Shown here piece by piece: positions 43,596-53,302 of a stretch of 64,000 bases of DNA. Each line of letters starts with the position of its first letter. Position 1 is the stretch's first letter. Position numbers and translations under genes: made by a program. The stretch spans positions 1,550,001-1,614,000 of the forward strand of contig NZ_AP026972.1 of assembly GCF_027924105.1 (NCBI RefSeq). Direction: 5' to 3'. The stretch comes from Polynucleobacter sp. KF022. Its GTDB lineage: Bacteria; Pseudomonadota; Gammaproteobacteria; Burkholderiales; Burkholderiaceae. A model generated the notes under the pieces. That model did not search any database. It saw only the letters and a program-made list of their open reading frames with translations, and was not told where the DNA came from.

Positions 43596-44740
43596 TGAGT
43601 CAATCCAATCCACAAATTAATGTATTCCGCGAGCAAATTCTGAATGCAGCCAAGAATAAAACTCCTCTCTCCATTGAAGGTGGGGGCACAAAATCCTGGT
43701 ACGGCAATCCCAATAACTATGCCAAGCTAGATACTCGCTCTTACTCGGGCATTTTGGAATACCAACCAGAAGAGCTAGTGATTACCGCTTGTGCAGGTAC
43801 ACCACTAAAAGAAATTGAAACGGTTCTCAAAGAAAAAAATCAGGTACTTGCTTTTGAGCCCCCTCACTTTGGTGAAAATGCAACTTTTGGTGGCGCTATT
43901 GCTGCCGGCCTGGCTGGCCCTGGCCGCATCACAGTTGGCAATTTCCGCGACTTTGTATTAGGCGCTCGCATTCTGGATGGCAAAGGACAAGATCTTTCCT
44001 TTGGTGGCAAAGTGATGAAGAACGTTGCGGGATATGATGTTTCTCGCCTACTACCAGGCTCCTTGGGCACCCTATCCCTCTTATTAGAGGCTTCAGTAAA
44101 AGTATTACCAAAGCCTGCTGCGACTGCAACCTTACGCTGCCAACTCTCTCAAGAGAAAGCGCTAAAAGCATTAAATGAATGGGCTGGTCAGCCACTGCCA
44201 CTTTCTGCTAGCTGCTGGATTGGGTCAGCTAAAGGTGGAGATGGAGAACTCACCTTCCGTCTCGCGGGCGCAGCAGCTGCAGTTAAGGCTGCGATCCCAC
44301 TCATGGGTTCTTTGGTTAATGCGACTGAACTCAATGAAGGAGTTGCCGAAGACTTTTGGAATAATTTGCGCGAACAAAAAATTTCTGCTTTTGGCAACCT
44401 TGGCGCAGATCAAACTTTGTATCGTCTAGCGCTGCCTGCAGCCTGTGGGCCAATTGCAATTTCTGGTGCTAACGATGAAATTATTCTCGAGTGGCATGGT
44501 CAACAACGCTGGATCAAAGCGCCAGGTGATGAAGTCACCTTTAAAGCCATTAAAGCCATTGCCAACTCTCATGGTGGACATACATCTCGCTTTAGGCAGG
44601 GTGCAAATGTAGACCCTTCGTATCAACGCTTTACATTACTTTCAGAACAAGCTCATTCCAAAGCCCTTGAGGCAGTACAAGAACGCTTGAGATCTGCCTT
44701 CGATCCTGCTGGCGTATTTGCCACTAAACGTCTTCCATAA
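43595..44740 (+). CDS. glcE: Glycolate oxidase subunit GlcE (FAD-binding)
   Basis: Second FAD-binding subunit of the GlcDEF complex. It is 381 aa with the FAD-binding half at the N-terminus: LSIEGGGTKSWYG, LVITACAGTPLKEIE, FGGAIAAGLAGPGRI and GKVMKNVAGYDVSRL. The C-terminus has a short AFDPAGVF block like other members. It overlaps the glcD stop by one base and is followed by glcF after 8 bases. Confidence 0.94.
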   Translation: MSQSNPQINVFREQILNAAKNKTPLSIEGGGTKSWYGNPNNYAKLDTRSYSGILEYQPEELVITACAGTPLKEIETVLKEKNQVLAFEPPHFGENATFGGAIAAGLAGPGRITVGNFRDFVLGARILDGKGQDLSFGGKVMKNVAGYDVSRLLPGSLGTLSLLLEASVKVLPKPAATATLRCQLSQEKALKALNEWAGQPLPLSASCWIGSAKGGDGELTFRLAGAAAAVKAAIPLMGSLVNATELNEGVAEDFWNNLREQKISAFGNLGADQTLYRLALPAACGPIAISGANDEIILEWHGQQRWIKAPGDEVTFKAIKAIANSHGGHTSRFRQGANVDPSYQRFTLLSEQAHSKALEAVQERLRSAFDPAGVFATKRLP

Positions 44741-44748
44741 GTATTTCT

Positions 44749-46026
44749 ATGCAAACTCAACTCGCCCCTCAATTTGCCAACACACCGGAAGGTATCGAGG
44801 CAGCCCGTATTCTGGGCAAATGCGTGCACTGTGGCTTTTGTACAGCTACCTGCCCAACCTATCAAATACTTGGCGATGAATTAGATGGTCCACGCGGACG
44901 CATCTACCTTATCAAGCAAATGGCAGAAGGCCAAGCACCCACAGAAAAAACACGTCTGCATTTAGACCGTTGTTTAACTTGTCGTAATTGTGAAAGCACT
45001 TGCCCAAGCGGCGTGCAGTATGGCAACTTGGTTGATATCGGTCGCAAATGGGCAGAAGAAAATACTTCTGAGCGTCCACTCTCTGAAAGACTTACTCGTT
45101 GGGCTCTCAAAGAGGGTTTGACCAAGCCTGCCTTATTTAATTCTGCGATGACTTTGGGTCGTCTAGTGCGTCCGTTGATGCCTAATGGGATTAAACGCAA
45201 GATTCCGTTGACCCTCAATAAAGCATTAGCGAAATCGACCGATCCACATGCAAGACCTACAACGACGCATCAGCGAAAAATGGTTTTGCTGGAAGGCTGT
45301 GTTCAGCCAGGCATGTTACCAAACATCAATTCAGCAACAGCACGTGTACTGAATGCACTGAAGATCCAATTGATTAGTGCGCCCAGCGCTACTTGTTGCG
45401 GAGCTTTGCGCTATCACCTCAATGATCAAGCTGGCGGTCTCGATAATGCCAAGCAAAATATTGATGCTTGGTGGCCTTTAGTAGAGAGTGGCGTAGAAGC
45501 GATTGTGATGACAGCATCCGGTTGCGGTGTGATGGTGAAAGACTATGGACATCTCTTTGCGAATGATCCTGTCTATGCTGTCATGGCCAAAAAGATCTCT
45601 GATTTAACTAAGGATATTTCTGAGATTCTTCCTGCGTTACAAAATGAGCTTGTGCAACTGGTAGGTACCGATCCCAAATCTGGCGTGGTGTATCACCCAC
45701 CCTGCACCTTGCAACATGGCCAACAAATCCGAGGCAAAGTTGAGGGACTACTTACCAGTATTGGTATTGGCGTGCGATTATGTGCCGATAGTCATCTTTG
45801 CTGTGGATCTGCAGGCACCTACTCCGTGACTCAGCCAGAACTTTCTGAACAACTACGTAAAAACAAGCTCACCCACCTCAATGCTGCATGCGAAGAGTCT
45901 GGAGCAGAGATGATTGTTTCGGGAAATATTGGCTGCATTACCCATCTCCAGCAAGATGACACTCCGGTACTGCATTGGATCGAAATGGTCGATCAACTCG
46001 TTAGCAATTCTTCTAAGGCCTCATGA
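44749..46026 (+). CDS. glcF: Glycolate oxidase iron-sulfur subunit GlcF
   Basis: Electron-transfer subunit of GlcDEF. It is 425 aa with two 4Fe-4S clusters at the N-terminus: CVHCGFCTATCPTY and CLTCRNCESTCPSG. Two CCG-type cysteine-rich domains follow, with TCCGALRYH in the first and LCCGSAGTYSV in the second. Electrons probably pass from FAD in GlcD/E to quinone. It overlaps yggS by 4 bases (ATGA). Confidence 0.95.
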   Translation: MQTQLAPQFANTPEGIEAARILGKCVHCGFCTATCPTYQILGDELDGPRGRIYLIKQMAEGQAPTEKTRLHLDRCLTCRNCESTCPSGVQYGNLVDIGRKWAEENTSERPLSERLTRWALKEGLTKPALFNSAMTLGRLVRPLMPNGIKRKIPLTLNKALAKSTDPHARPTTTHQRKMVLLEGCVQPGMLPNINSATARVLNALKIQLISAPSATCCGALRYHLNDQAGGLDNAKQNIDAWWPLVESGVEAIVMTASGCGVMVKDYGHLFANDPVYAVMAKKISDLTKDISEILPALQNELVQLVGTDPKSGVVYHPPCTLQHGQQIRGKVEGLLTSIGIGVRLCADSHLCCGSAGTYSVTQPELSEQLRKNKLTHLNAACEESGAEMIVSGNIGCITHLQQDDTPVLHWIEMVDQLVSNSSKAS

Positions 46027-46748
46027 ATTCACTTGTTATCAATCTAATGCAAGTCAGAGAGCGGATTGAACTTGCTGCTTTAGCAGCAAAACGTGAGCCT
46101 GAAGAAATTGAACTCCTAGCTGTCAGCAAAACCTTTCCTGCATCAGCAGTTGAAGAGGCGATGCATGCTGGCCAATCCGCCTTTGGAGAAAACTATGTCC
46201 AAGAGGCCGTTAAAAAAATTGAGAAACTTGCTAAATTACGTCCTTGGTTAGTATGGCATTTCATTGGGCCACTACAGAGCAATAAAACCAGAGAGGTAGC
46301 GGAGCACTTTGATTGGGTTCATAGCGTTGATCGCCTCAAAATTGCAGAACGTCTTTCTGCTCAACGAGGCGAATTTCCTAATTTAGCGCCATTACAGGTT
46401 TGCGCACAAATCAATGTGAGTGAAGAAGATAGCAAAAGTGGCGCCTCCCTGGCAGAGGTCGAAGCACTATGCAGCGCCATTACCTCACTACCTAATTTAG
46501 TTCTTAGGGGCTTAATGGCTATCCCTGCACCTAGCCAAGATATTGATCAGCAGCGTCGAGCTTTTGCCGCTGTGCGTGAGTGTTTTCAACAGATTCGGAC
46601 AGCCCACGCTAATGAACTGGGATTCCAGTTTTTTGACACCCTCTCCATGGGAATGTCAGATGATTTGGAGGCTGCAATCCTAGAAGGAAGCACGATGGTT
46701 CGTGTTGGTACAGCCATTTTTGGGAAGCGCGATAAGATTGCTAAATGA
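46023..46748 (+). CDS. yggS: YggS family pyridoxal phosphate homeostasis protein
   Basis: A 241-aa PLP-binding protein with an alanine-racemase-like barrel and no known enzyme activity; it buffers PLP and affects amino acid pools in E. coli. The PLP Lys is in LLAVSKTFPA (about residue 36), with FGENYVQEA, WHFIGPLQSNKTR, LRGLMAIP and LSMGMSDDLEAAI following. Start and stop both overlap the neighbours by ATGA (glcF, proC). The yggS-proC pairing is widespread in bacteria. Confidence 0.95.
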   Translation: MNSLVINLMQVRERIELAALAAKREPEEIELLAVSKTFPASAVEEAMHAGQSAFGENYVQEAVKKIEKLAKLRPWLVWHFIGPLQSNKTREVAEHFDWVHSVDRLKIAERLSAQRGEFPNLAPLQVCAQINVSEEDSKSGASLAEVEALCSAITSLPNLVLRGLMAIPAPSQDIDQQRRAFAAVRECFQQIRTAHANELGFQFFDTLSMGMSDDLEAAILEGSTMVRVGTAIFGKRDKIAK

Positions 46749-47614
46749 GCATAAATAAAACTGCACAAAATAATGGCAACGCCCACATCACATTTATTGG
46801 TGGCGGCAATATGGGGCGAGCCTTGATTAGCGGCCTCCTTGCGAACGGATTTGAGCCAAATCAAATTTCCGTTGTTGAAGCGAACGCCGTAACGGCTTTA
46901 AAGTTGTATGAAGACTATGGCGTTCAGGGTATTGGCGCCTTAGAGCAAATTGCTTTTGACTTCACGAAAAATAATGTCGTTGTTATGGCAATCAAACCGC
47001 AAGACTTTAATGTTGTTGCAAAGGGGTTAGCTGCAAAACTGAAGCATGCAAGCGCACCTGGCCCACTGATCCTTAGTATCGCTGCAGGCATTCGCCTAAA
47101 AGATATGAGTCGTTGGCTGGATCACACGCGCTGTGTTCGTGCCATGCCTAATACACCTGCATTAATTGGCAAAGGCATCACTGGACTCTTTGCAGATGCA
47201 GCAGTTGATCAAGCTGATCGTGCTTTAGCCGAAACCATTTGCAATGCGGTAGGCCAAGCGGTATGGGTGTCTGAAGAAAAGCTAATGGATGCAGTCACCG
47301 CCGTATCCGGAAGTGGCCCTGCTTATGTTTTTGCCTTTTTAGAAGCAATGCAGTCTGCTGGTGAGAAGCTCGGTCTTGATACAGAAACTGCACGCAAACT
47401 TGCCTATGCAACCCTTGAGGGCGCTACACAGTTGGCTCATAACTCGGATGAGCATGCCGGCGTTTTGCGCGAGAGAGTTACTTCCAAAGGTGGCACTACT
47501 GCAGCAGCTTTAGATGTGATGAAGCAACAAGGCTGGCACGAGATTTTGGAAAAAGCAATTGATGCAGCAAGTCAACGTGGTAAAGCTATGGGTGACGAGT
47601 TGGGTCAGAGCTAG
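46745..47614 (+). CDS. proC: Pyrroline-5-carboxylate reductase
   Basis: Last step of proline synthesis: NAD(P)H-dependent reduction of pyrroline-5-carboxylate. It is 289 aa, slightly longer than usual. The nucleotide fold starts ITFIGGGNMGRALISGLL; VVMAIKPQ, RAMPNTPALIGKGITGLF and AVSGSGPAYVFAFLEAM in part follow, and the C-terminus has RVTSKGGTTAAALDVM. Its stop (TAG) is base-paired with the stop of ubiA on the other strand in the sequence CTAG. Confidence 0.97.
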   Translation: MSINKTAQNNGNAHITFIGGGNMGRALISGLLANGFEPNQISVVEANAVTALKLYEDYGVQGIGALEQIAFDFTKNNVVVMAIKPQDFNVVAKGLAAKLKHASAPGPLILSIAAGIRLKDMSRWLDHTRCVRAMPNTPALIGKGITGLFADAAVDQADRALAETICNAVGQAVWVSEEKLMDAVTAVSGSGPAYVFAFLEAMQSAGEKLGLDTETARKLAYATLEGATQLAHNSDEHAGVLRERVTSKGGTTAAALDVMKQQGWHEILEKAIDAASQRGKAMGDELGQS

Positions 47615-48474
47615 TTAATAGCCAAACCTAGTACGATTCCAAGAAATAAAAATCCACCAAGCCAGTTGTTGTGGCGGAATGCCTTGAAACAATCGTCTCT
47701 ATTGCGAGTAGAAACCAGTTTTAGGTGATAGATTGCACAAGCCAAGGCTGCGAACCAGCCTACTAAAAAATAATTACTGAGATTGGCTAATTGCGCTACC
47801 CACACTTGACTGATAAATAGCACTCCATAGCTCATAGCAATGGCGATAACATCGTAGCGACCAAAAGTGATGGCTGATGTTCTTAAACCCAGACGCAAAT
47901 CATCGTCGCGATCGACCATGGCATAGGCTGTGTCATAAGCAATGGCCCAGAAAATATTCCCCACAAACAAGATCCAAGCCTCTAGAGGAATGAAATCCAG
48001 AATCGCTGCGTATGCCATTGGGATACCAAAACCAAAAGCTATTCCCAAGACTGCTTGAGGCATCGCAAAGAAGCGCTTGGTGAAGGGATAAATAAAGGCG
48101 ACCAGTAGCGCAAGAACTGACAGTTGCTTTGTAAATGCATTCAGAGGCTGGATCAGTAAAAAAGCGATGAAAGCCAGCGTACCTGCTACAGCTACCGCCT
48201 CTTTTCCAGAAATTTTTCCACTTGTGACAGGGCGTCCCTGGGTTCTTTTTACGTAACGATCAAAGTCACGATCGGCGTAGTCGTTGATAGCACAACCTGC
48301 GCTACGCATGAGAAACGTACCTAGAGTAAAGATTAACAAGATAGATAAATCAGGAGTACCGCTACTGGCCAACCAGAGGGCCCAGAGCGTGGGCCACAAT
48401 AGCAATAACGTACCAATAGGCTTGTCCAACCTAATGAGGTAGCAATAAGAAACTAAACGCTCTTTTAAATTCAT
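47611..48474 (-). CDS. ubiA: 4-hydroxybenzoate octaprenyltransferase
   Basis: Polytopic membrane prenyltransferase of ubiquinone synthesis: attaches the polyprenyl tail to 4-hydroxybenzoate. It is 287 aa with 8-9 hydrophobic segments. The two Asp-rich motifs are AINDYADRDFDRYVKRTQGRP in part (NDxxDxxxD type) and YAMVDRDDDLRLGLRTSA. It follows recG by 10 bases on the same strand, and has its own likely -10 across the recG stop codon. UbiC is not in the window. Confidence 0.96.
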   Translation of the reverse strand: MNLKERLVSYCYLIRLDKPIGTLLLLWPTLWALWLASSGTPDLSILLIFTLGTFLMRSAGCAINDYADRDFDRYVKRTQGRPVTSGKISGKEAVAVAGTLAFIAFLLIQPLNAFTKQLSVLALLVAFIYPFTKRFFAMPQAVLGIAFGFGIPMAYAAILDFIPLEAWILFVGNIFWAIAYDTAYAMVDRDDDLRLGLRTSAITFGRYDVIAIAMSYGVLFISQVWVAQLANLSNYFLVGWFAALACAIYHLKLVSTRNRDDCFKAFRHNNWLGGFLFLGIVLGLAIN

Positions 48475-48480
48475 AGAGTA

Positions 48481-48486
48481 ATTATC
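48481..48486 (-). promoter_or_regulatory. Predicted -10 element of ubiA (leaderless arrangement)
   Basis: On the minus strand GATAAT ends 6 bases before the ubiA ATG. It overlaps the recG stop codon (48485-48487). No ribosome site precedes ubiA. Confidence 0.4.
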
Positions 48487-50572
48487 AAGCTTTTAGGAAC
48501 TCTGCACGAGACCCAAGCCAGCGCTCTAGATGGCGCTCCACTAAATCTGCATGCTCAGCAAGTAAACGGTCAGCCGCCTTCTGAGCCAACTCAATCAACC
48601 AAGCATCGCGCTGTAAATCCACAAAGCGCAACATGGCATCGCCAGATTGTTTTGCACCCAACAACTCCCCAGGACCCCGCAGAGATAAATCACGCTCTGC
48701 AATCACAAATCCATCCGAGGTCTCACGCAATGTTTGTAATCGCTCCTTGGCAGCCATGGAAAGTGGCTCGGCATACATCAAAATACAGACTGAATCCGCG
48801 GAACCCCTACCTACGCGCCCACGCAATTGATGAATTTGAGCATAACCAAAACGCTCAGCATGCTCAATCACCATCAAAGCCGCATTGGGCACATCAACTC
48901 CAACCTCAATTACCGTAGTGGCAACTAACAGTTGAATTTCATTTGCTTTGAAGGCGGCCATCACTGCTGCTTTTTCATCAGCTTTTAATCTGCCATGCAC
49001 TAAGCCCACTTTAAAGTTAGGCAAGGCCTGAGTGAGCTGCTCATAACTTTCTACAGCTGTTTGTAATTGCAGTGCTTCAGATTCTTCAATCAGAGGACAA
49101 ACCCAATAAGCTTGTAATCCCTTCGATAACCAACTTTGCAGGCCTCCGATGACTTCATCGCGGCGACTAGCTTTAACTACTTTAGTCGCAATTGGCTTGC
49201 GACCAGGAGGCAACTCATCGATGACCGAGACGTCCAAATCAGCGTAGTACGTCATTGCTAATGTTCTAGGTATGGGAGTAGCAGACATCATTAACTGATG
49301 ACAGTAAAACAACTCCGATCCAACACGTTGTTGAATCTCTAGACGCTGCCTTACTCCAAAGCGATGTTGCTCATCAATCACTGCCAACCCTAACTTAGCA
49401 AAACTAACGCTTTCTTGAATAAGTGCATGCGTACCAATAATGAGTTGAGCTTGCCCATTCTCAATCACTTCTTGCGCCAATCTTTTGTCTTTCGCTTTTA
49501 GGCTACCTGATAACCAAGCAATTTTTATCCCTAAAGGCTCAAACCATTCCTTCATTTTTAGGTAATGTTGCTCAGCCAAGATCTCTGTAGGCGCCATGAT
49601 GGCGGCTTGATAACCATGATCCATGACCCGCGCTGCTGCCAAGGCGGCCACTACCGTCTTGCCACTTCCCACATCCCCCTGAAGGAGGCGATTCATAGGA
49701 AAAGATTTAGAAAGGTCATTGCTAATTTCCGACCAAACGCGATCTTGCGCATTCGTTAATTTAAAAGGCAAAACTTTCAGCAAGCCTCCTTCAAGAGATT
49801 GCACTCTCGTTTTATCTTTACCCTCATCCTGAACTTTTGCAAAGCTTGGTGCATGCCGCTCACGACGAATAGCATGTGCCCGTTTTAAAGAAATCTGTTG
49901 CGCCAATAACTCTTCAAATTGCACCCTACGCCAAGCAGGATGAGTACGCTCTAACAATGATTGAGTATTGGCGTCAGAAGGTGGTTGATGGAGATACGTA
50001 ATTGCCGATTGCAAACTTGGCCAATCATTACTAGGCAACAATTCCGCCATTAATCTCTTAGGCAAGAACTCCGCCAAACTCTCTTGCAAGCTGGGGTCGC
50101 GTAAGGCTTGGTTAACCGCTTTACGAATAACCGCCTGTGAAACGCCAACGCTTGCTGGATAGACTGGAGTAAGACTATTTGGTAACGGCGCATCTGGAGC
50201 TACAGCGCGAACAGTCGGGTGAACCATCTCCGAGCCTTGGAAACCATCTCGCACCTCGCCACGCACTCGAACATGAACGCCGACCGCCATCTGTTTTTGC
50301 TGACTGGGATAGAAATTGAGGAAACGTAGATTGAGAGTCTCAGTCTCATCTTCAATGGTGACAACCATCTGCCTTCTGGGCCGAAATAACACTTGATTAC
50401 GAATGACCACACCCTGTGTCTGGGCTGAGGTAAATCTACCCTGGGCAATAGCCTCTTCGATGGTAAGCAACTCAGTCTCATCCTCATAACGGGATGGCAG
50501 GTGCAAAGCAAGGGCCATAGGGCTGTCTAAACCCATCTTTTGGAGTGTGCTTGGCGCTTGTTTAGTAGTCAT
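48485..50572 (-). CDS. recG: ATP-dependent DNA helicase RecG
   Basis: Branch migration helicase acting on stalled forks and recombination junctions. It is 695 aa. An N-terminal OB-fold wedge domain (to about residue 250) precedes the helicase core: Walker A LLQGDVGSGKTVVA, DEQHRFGV (DExH type), motif III MSATPIPRTLA, and motif VI QLRGRVGRG. The C-terminal RecG block RDLSLRGPGELLGAKQSG is complete. It is divergent from queA with 30 bases between starts. Confidence 0.97.
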   Translation of the reverse strand: MTTKQAPSTLQKMGLDSPMALALHLPSRYEDETELLTIEEAIAQGRFTSAQTQGVVIRNQVLFRPRRQMVVTIEDETETLNLRFLNFYPSQQKQMAVGVHVRVRGEVRDGFQGSEMVHPTVRAVAPDAPLPNSLTPVYPASVGVSQAVIRKAVNQALRDPSLQESLAEFLPKRLMAELLPSNDWPSLQSAITYLHQPPSDANTQSLLERTHPAWRRVQFEELLAQQISLKRAHAIRRERHAPSFAKVQDEGKDKTRVQSLEGGLLKVLPFKLTNAQDRVWSEISNDLSKSFPMNRLLQGDVGSGKTVVAALAAARVMDHGYQAAIMAPTEILAEQHYLKMKEWFEPLGIKIAWLSGSLKAKDKRLAQEVIENGQAQLIIGTHALIQESVSFAKLGLAVIDEQHRFGVRQRLEIQQRVGSELFYCHQLMMSATPIPRTLAMTYYADLDVSVIDELPPGRKPIATKVVKASRRDEVIGGLQSWLSKGLQAYWVCPLIEESEALQLQTAVESYEQLTQALPNFKVGLVHGRLKADEKAAVMAAFKANEIQLLVATTVIEVGVDVPNAALMVIEHAERFGYAQIHQLRGRVGRGSADSVCILMYAEPLSMAAKERLQTLRETSDGFVIAERDLSLRGPGELLGAKQSGDAMLRFVDLQRDAWLIELAQKAADRLLAEHADLVERHLERWLGSRAEFLKA

Positions 50573-50602
50573 CGTTAAAATCTAATACCTGATGGTAATG
50601 CT

Positions 50603-51649
50603 ATGCAACTTTCCGACTTCAATTACGAACTTCCTGCCGAACTAATCGCCCAACATCCCTTGGCGAATAGAACTGATAGCCGCCTCTTAGAGGTTAGGGC
50701 TGATGAGTCAAATCATGTCCAATTGGTAGACCGACAGTTTAAGGACATTCTTAGCCTTGTGAAGCCTGGGGACTTATTAGTCTTCAATGACACCAAAGTA
50801 ATCCCAGCACGATTACATGGCAAAAAAGAGACTGGTGGCAATGTTGAGCTATTGATCGAGCGCATCAGCGGCGATAAGCAGGCCTGGGTACAAATTAGAG
50901 CCTCTAAGGTACCAAAGACTGGCACTATTGTTCACGTTCATAACCAGGTTAGAGAAACTTTTCCAGTTGAGATGATTGGCTATGACGGGCGCTTCTATGA
51001 GGTCCGCTTTCCGGAGAGTGTTTTTTCTTTGCTTGAGCGCTTTGGTGAACTCCCTCTGCCCCCTTACATTGAACATCAACCAGATGGTGAGGATGCACGG
51101 CGCTATCAAACGGTAGTAGCTAAAAACCCAGGTGCAGTTGCAGCCCCAACAGCAGGCCTGCATTTTGATGAAGCGATTTTGCACAAGATCAAAGATTTGG
51201 GAGTTAATCAAGCAACCGTTACATTGCATGTTGGTGCAGGAACATTTACTCCGGTACGCGAAGAAGATCTCTCAAAACACAAGATGCACTATGAGTGGTA
51301 CTCCATTCCAAAGGAAACTTTAGAGGCAATTGAGACAACCAAGAGCAATGGTGGCCGAGTGATCGCTGTAGGCACCACCAGCCTTCGAGCCCTAGAGAGT
51401 CAAGCAGCAAGCGGACAAAGCAGCGGGGAAACCAATCTCTTTATTACCCCGGGCTATCAATTTAAAACAGTGGATTGTTTGCTCACTAACTTTCATCTGC
51501 CAAAATCTACTTTATTAATGTTGGTTAGCGCTTTAGCGGGAGCGGATAACATTCGCGCCGCCTATCAACATGCCATTTCACAGAAGTATCGTTTCTTTAG
51601 TTATGGAGATGCGATGTTTCTTTGCCGACCCGAGAATACAAAAATATGA
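50603..51649 (+). CDS. queA: S-adenosylmethionine:tRNA ribosyltransferase-isomerase
   Basis: Makes epoxyqueuosine from preQ1-tRNA using the ribosyl group of S-adenosylmethionine. It is 348 aa. Visible blocks are FNYELPAELIAQHP at the start, LVFNDTKVIPARLHG, PPYIEHQPDGEDARRYQTV in part, TAGLHFDE, TLHVGAGTFTPVR and CLLTNFHLPKSTLLMLVSALAG in part. Its last 4 bases overlap tgt (ATGA), so the two queuosine enzymes are coupled. Confidence 0.97.
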   Translation: MQLSDFNYELPAELIAQHPLANRTDSRLLEVRADESNHVQLVDRQFKDILSLVKPGDLLVFNDTKVIPARLHGKKETGGNVELLIERISGDKQAWVQIRASKVPKTGTIVHVHNQVRETFPVEMIGYDGRFYEVRFPESVFSLLERFGELPLPPYIEHQPDGEDARRYQTVVAKNPGAVAAPTAGLHFDEAILHKIKDLGVNQATVTLHVGAGTFTPVREEDLSKHKMHYEWYSIPKETLEAIETTKSNGGRVIAVGTTSLRALESQAASGQSSGETNLFITPGYQFKTVDCLLTNFHLPKSTLLMLVSALAGADNIRAAYQHAISQKYRFFSYGDAMFLCRPENTKI

Positions 51650-52803
51650 CCAAACCAGTTCACTTCAATATCTTGGCGCGCGACTCTCAGAGCCCAGCGC
51701 GACTTGGTCGGCTTGACCTCCCACACGGCAGCGTGCAAACGCCGATCTTCATGCCTGTTGGTACGTACGGCACGGTAAAGGCCATGACGCCTCGTGATTT
51801 GAATGAAGCTAAAGCGCAAATCATTTTGGGAAATACTTTTCATCTTTGGTTGAGACCGGGGTTAGATGTCATCAAAAAACATGGCGGTCTTCATCGCTTC
51901 ATGGGATGGGACAAACCAATCCTGACTGACTCCGGCGGCTTTCAGGTATTTAGCTTGGGTGCATTACGCAAGATTTCTGAAGAGGGCGTGACTTTTGCTT
52001 CACCGATTAATGGTGATAAATTATTTATGTCCCCAGAAGTATCGATGGAAATTCAAGCGGTGCTAAATAGCGATATCGCTATGCAGTTTGATGAATGCAC
52101 TCCTTATGAGATTAAGGGTCAACCCACTTCTGAAAAAACAGCACGCGCTTCACTCGAGATGTCGCTACGTTGGGGCGATCGCTCACTCAAACGCTTTCGC
52201 GAACTAGAGACTGGCAACGGTCTCTTTGGCATTGTCCAAGGCGGCATGTTTGAAAATCTCCGTGAATTCTCCTTAGATGCGGTTAGCCAGCAAGGCTTCG
52301 ATGGAATTGCGATTGGGGGGCTTTCAGTGGGTGAGCCAAAGCCAGAATTTGAGCGAATTCTCAATTTCACAGCCCCAAAGCTTCCAGAGCATATGCCTCA
52401 CTATTTAATGGGCGTGGGTACACCAGAAGACCTGATTTTGGGTGTGAGCTTAGGTATTGATATGTTTGATTGCGTCATGCCTACCCGTAATGCCCGTAAT
52501 GGCTGGCTTTTTACCCGCTTTGGAGACCTCAAACTGCGCAATTCTGGGTACAAGGACGATGATCGCCCTGTAGATCCTACTTGCGCCTGCTATACCTGCC
52601 AAAACTTCACCAGATCCTACTTAAATCACCTGCAAAAGGCCAATGAGATCCTGGGTTCGCAACTCAATACCATCCATAACCTGTCCTACTACCTCCAGCT
52701 CATGACTGAGGTTCGCGAGGCACTCAGCAAGGACCGTTTTAGCGCCTATCGCGAAGAATTTCATAGCAATCGCCAGCGTGGCGTTGAGCCAGGACAGGAC
52801 TAA
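51646..52803 (+). CDS. tgt: Queuine tRNA-ribosyltransferase
   Basis: Exchanges guanine-34 for preQ1 in the anticodon of tRNAs for Asp, Asn, His and Tyr. It is 385 aa from the ATG that overlaps the queA stop. Blocks are TPIFMPVGTYGTVKAMTP in part, ILTDSGGFQVFSLG (catalytic Asp region), GIVQGGMFENLRE, and the zinc site CACYTCQNFTRSYLNHL in part. It lies between queA and the Sec accessory genes. Confidence 0.97.
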   Translation: MTKPVHFNILARDSQSPARLGRLDLPHGSVQTPIFMPVGTYGTVKAMTPRDLNEAKAQIILGNTFHLWLRPGLDVIKKHGGLHRFMGWDKPILTDSGGFQVFSLGALRKISEEGVTFASPINGDKLFMSPEVSMEIQAVLNSDIAMQFDECTPYEIKGQPTSEKTARASLEMSLRWGDRSLKRFRELETGNGLFGIVQGGMFENLREFSLDAVSQQGFDGIAIGGLSVGEPKPEFERILNFTAPKLPEHMPHYLMGVGTPEDLILGVSLGIDMFDCVMPTRNARNGWLFTRFGDLKLRNSGYKDDDRPVDPTCACYTCQNFTRSYLNHLQKANEILGSQLNTIHNLSYYLQLMTEVREALSKDRFSAYREEFHSNRQRGVEPGQD

Positions 52804-52937
52804 TAGCCCTACAGGAGGCACAACCCCCTTCAAATCACCTCCAAAGCCCTACACAGTTTAGAATTGCGGGTTACGGCCTTAGGTTTATAGGTCAATAAAT
52901 TCAGCAGTTTTTAATTGGTAATTAACGGAGGTTTTGT

Positions 52938-53264
52938 ATGTGGATTAGTAATGCTTTTGCCCAAGCTCCTGCAGCGGGCGCAGATTCCGGTGGCTTGATG
53001 AGCTTCCTCCCTTTGATTTTGATGTTTGCAGTTTTGTACTTCATCATGATTCGCCCACAAATGAAGCGTCAAAAAGAAACTAAGGCCATGCTTGAGTCAT
53101 TAGGCGTTGGCGACGAAGTAGTTACTGTTGGCGGCATCATGGGCAAAGTAACGGCACTCAAGGATCAAGTGGTGACTGTTGAAATTTCTACTGGCACTGA
53201 AGTACAGATGCAAAAAGGCGCTATTACTACAGTATTGCCAAAAGGCACACTGAAGTCCGCTTAA
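52938..53264 (+). CDS. yajC: Preprotein translocase subunit YajC
   Basis: Small inner-membrane partner of SecDF. It is 108 aa with one membrane helix (about residues 20-40, in FLPLILMFAVLYFIMIRPQ) and a cytosolic domain with GVGDEVVTVGGIMGKV. A strong GGAGG ribosome site lies 6 bases before the ATG. The tgt-yajC gap (134 bases) probably holds the promoter of yajC-secD-secF. Confidence 0.96.
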   Translation: MWISNAFAQAPAAGADSGGLMSFLPLILMFAVLYFIMIRPQMKRQKETKAMLESLGVGDEVVTVGGIMGKVTALKDQVVTVEISTGTEVQMQKGAITTVLPKGTLKSA

Positions 53265-53302
53265 TGCATCCGCTTAATTTGTTTGTTTAAAAGTATCTCA
53301 AT

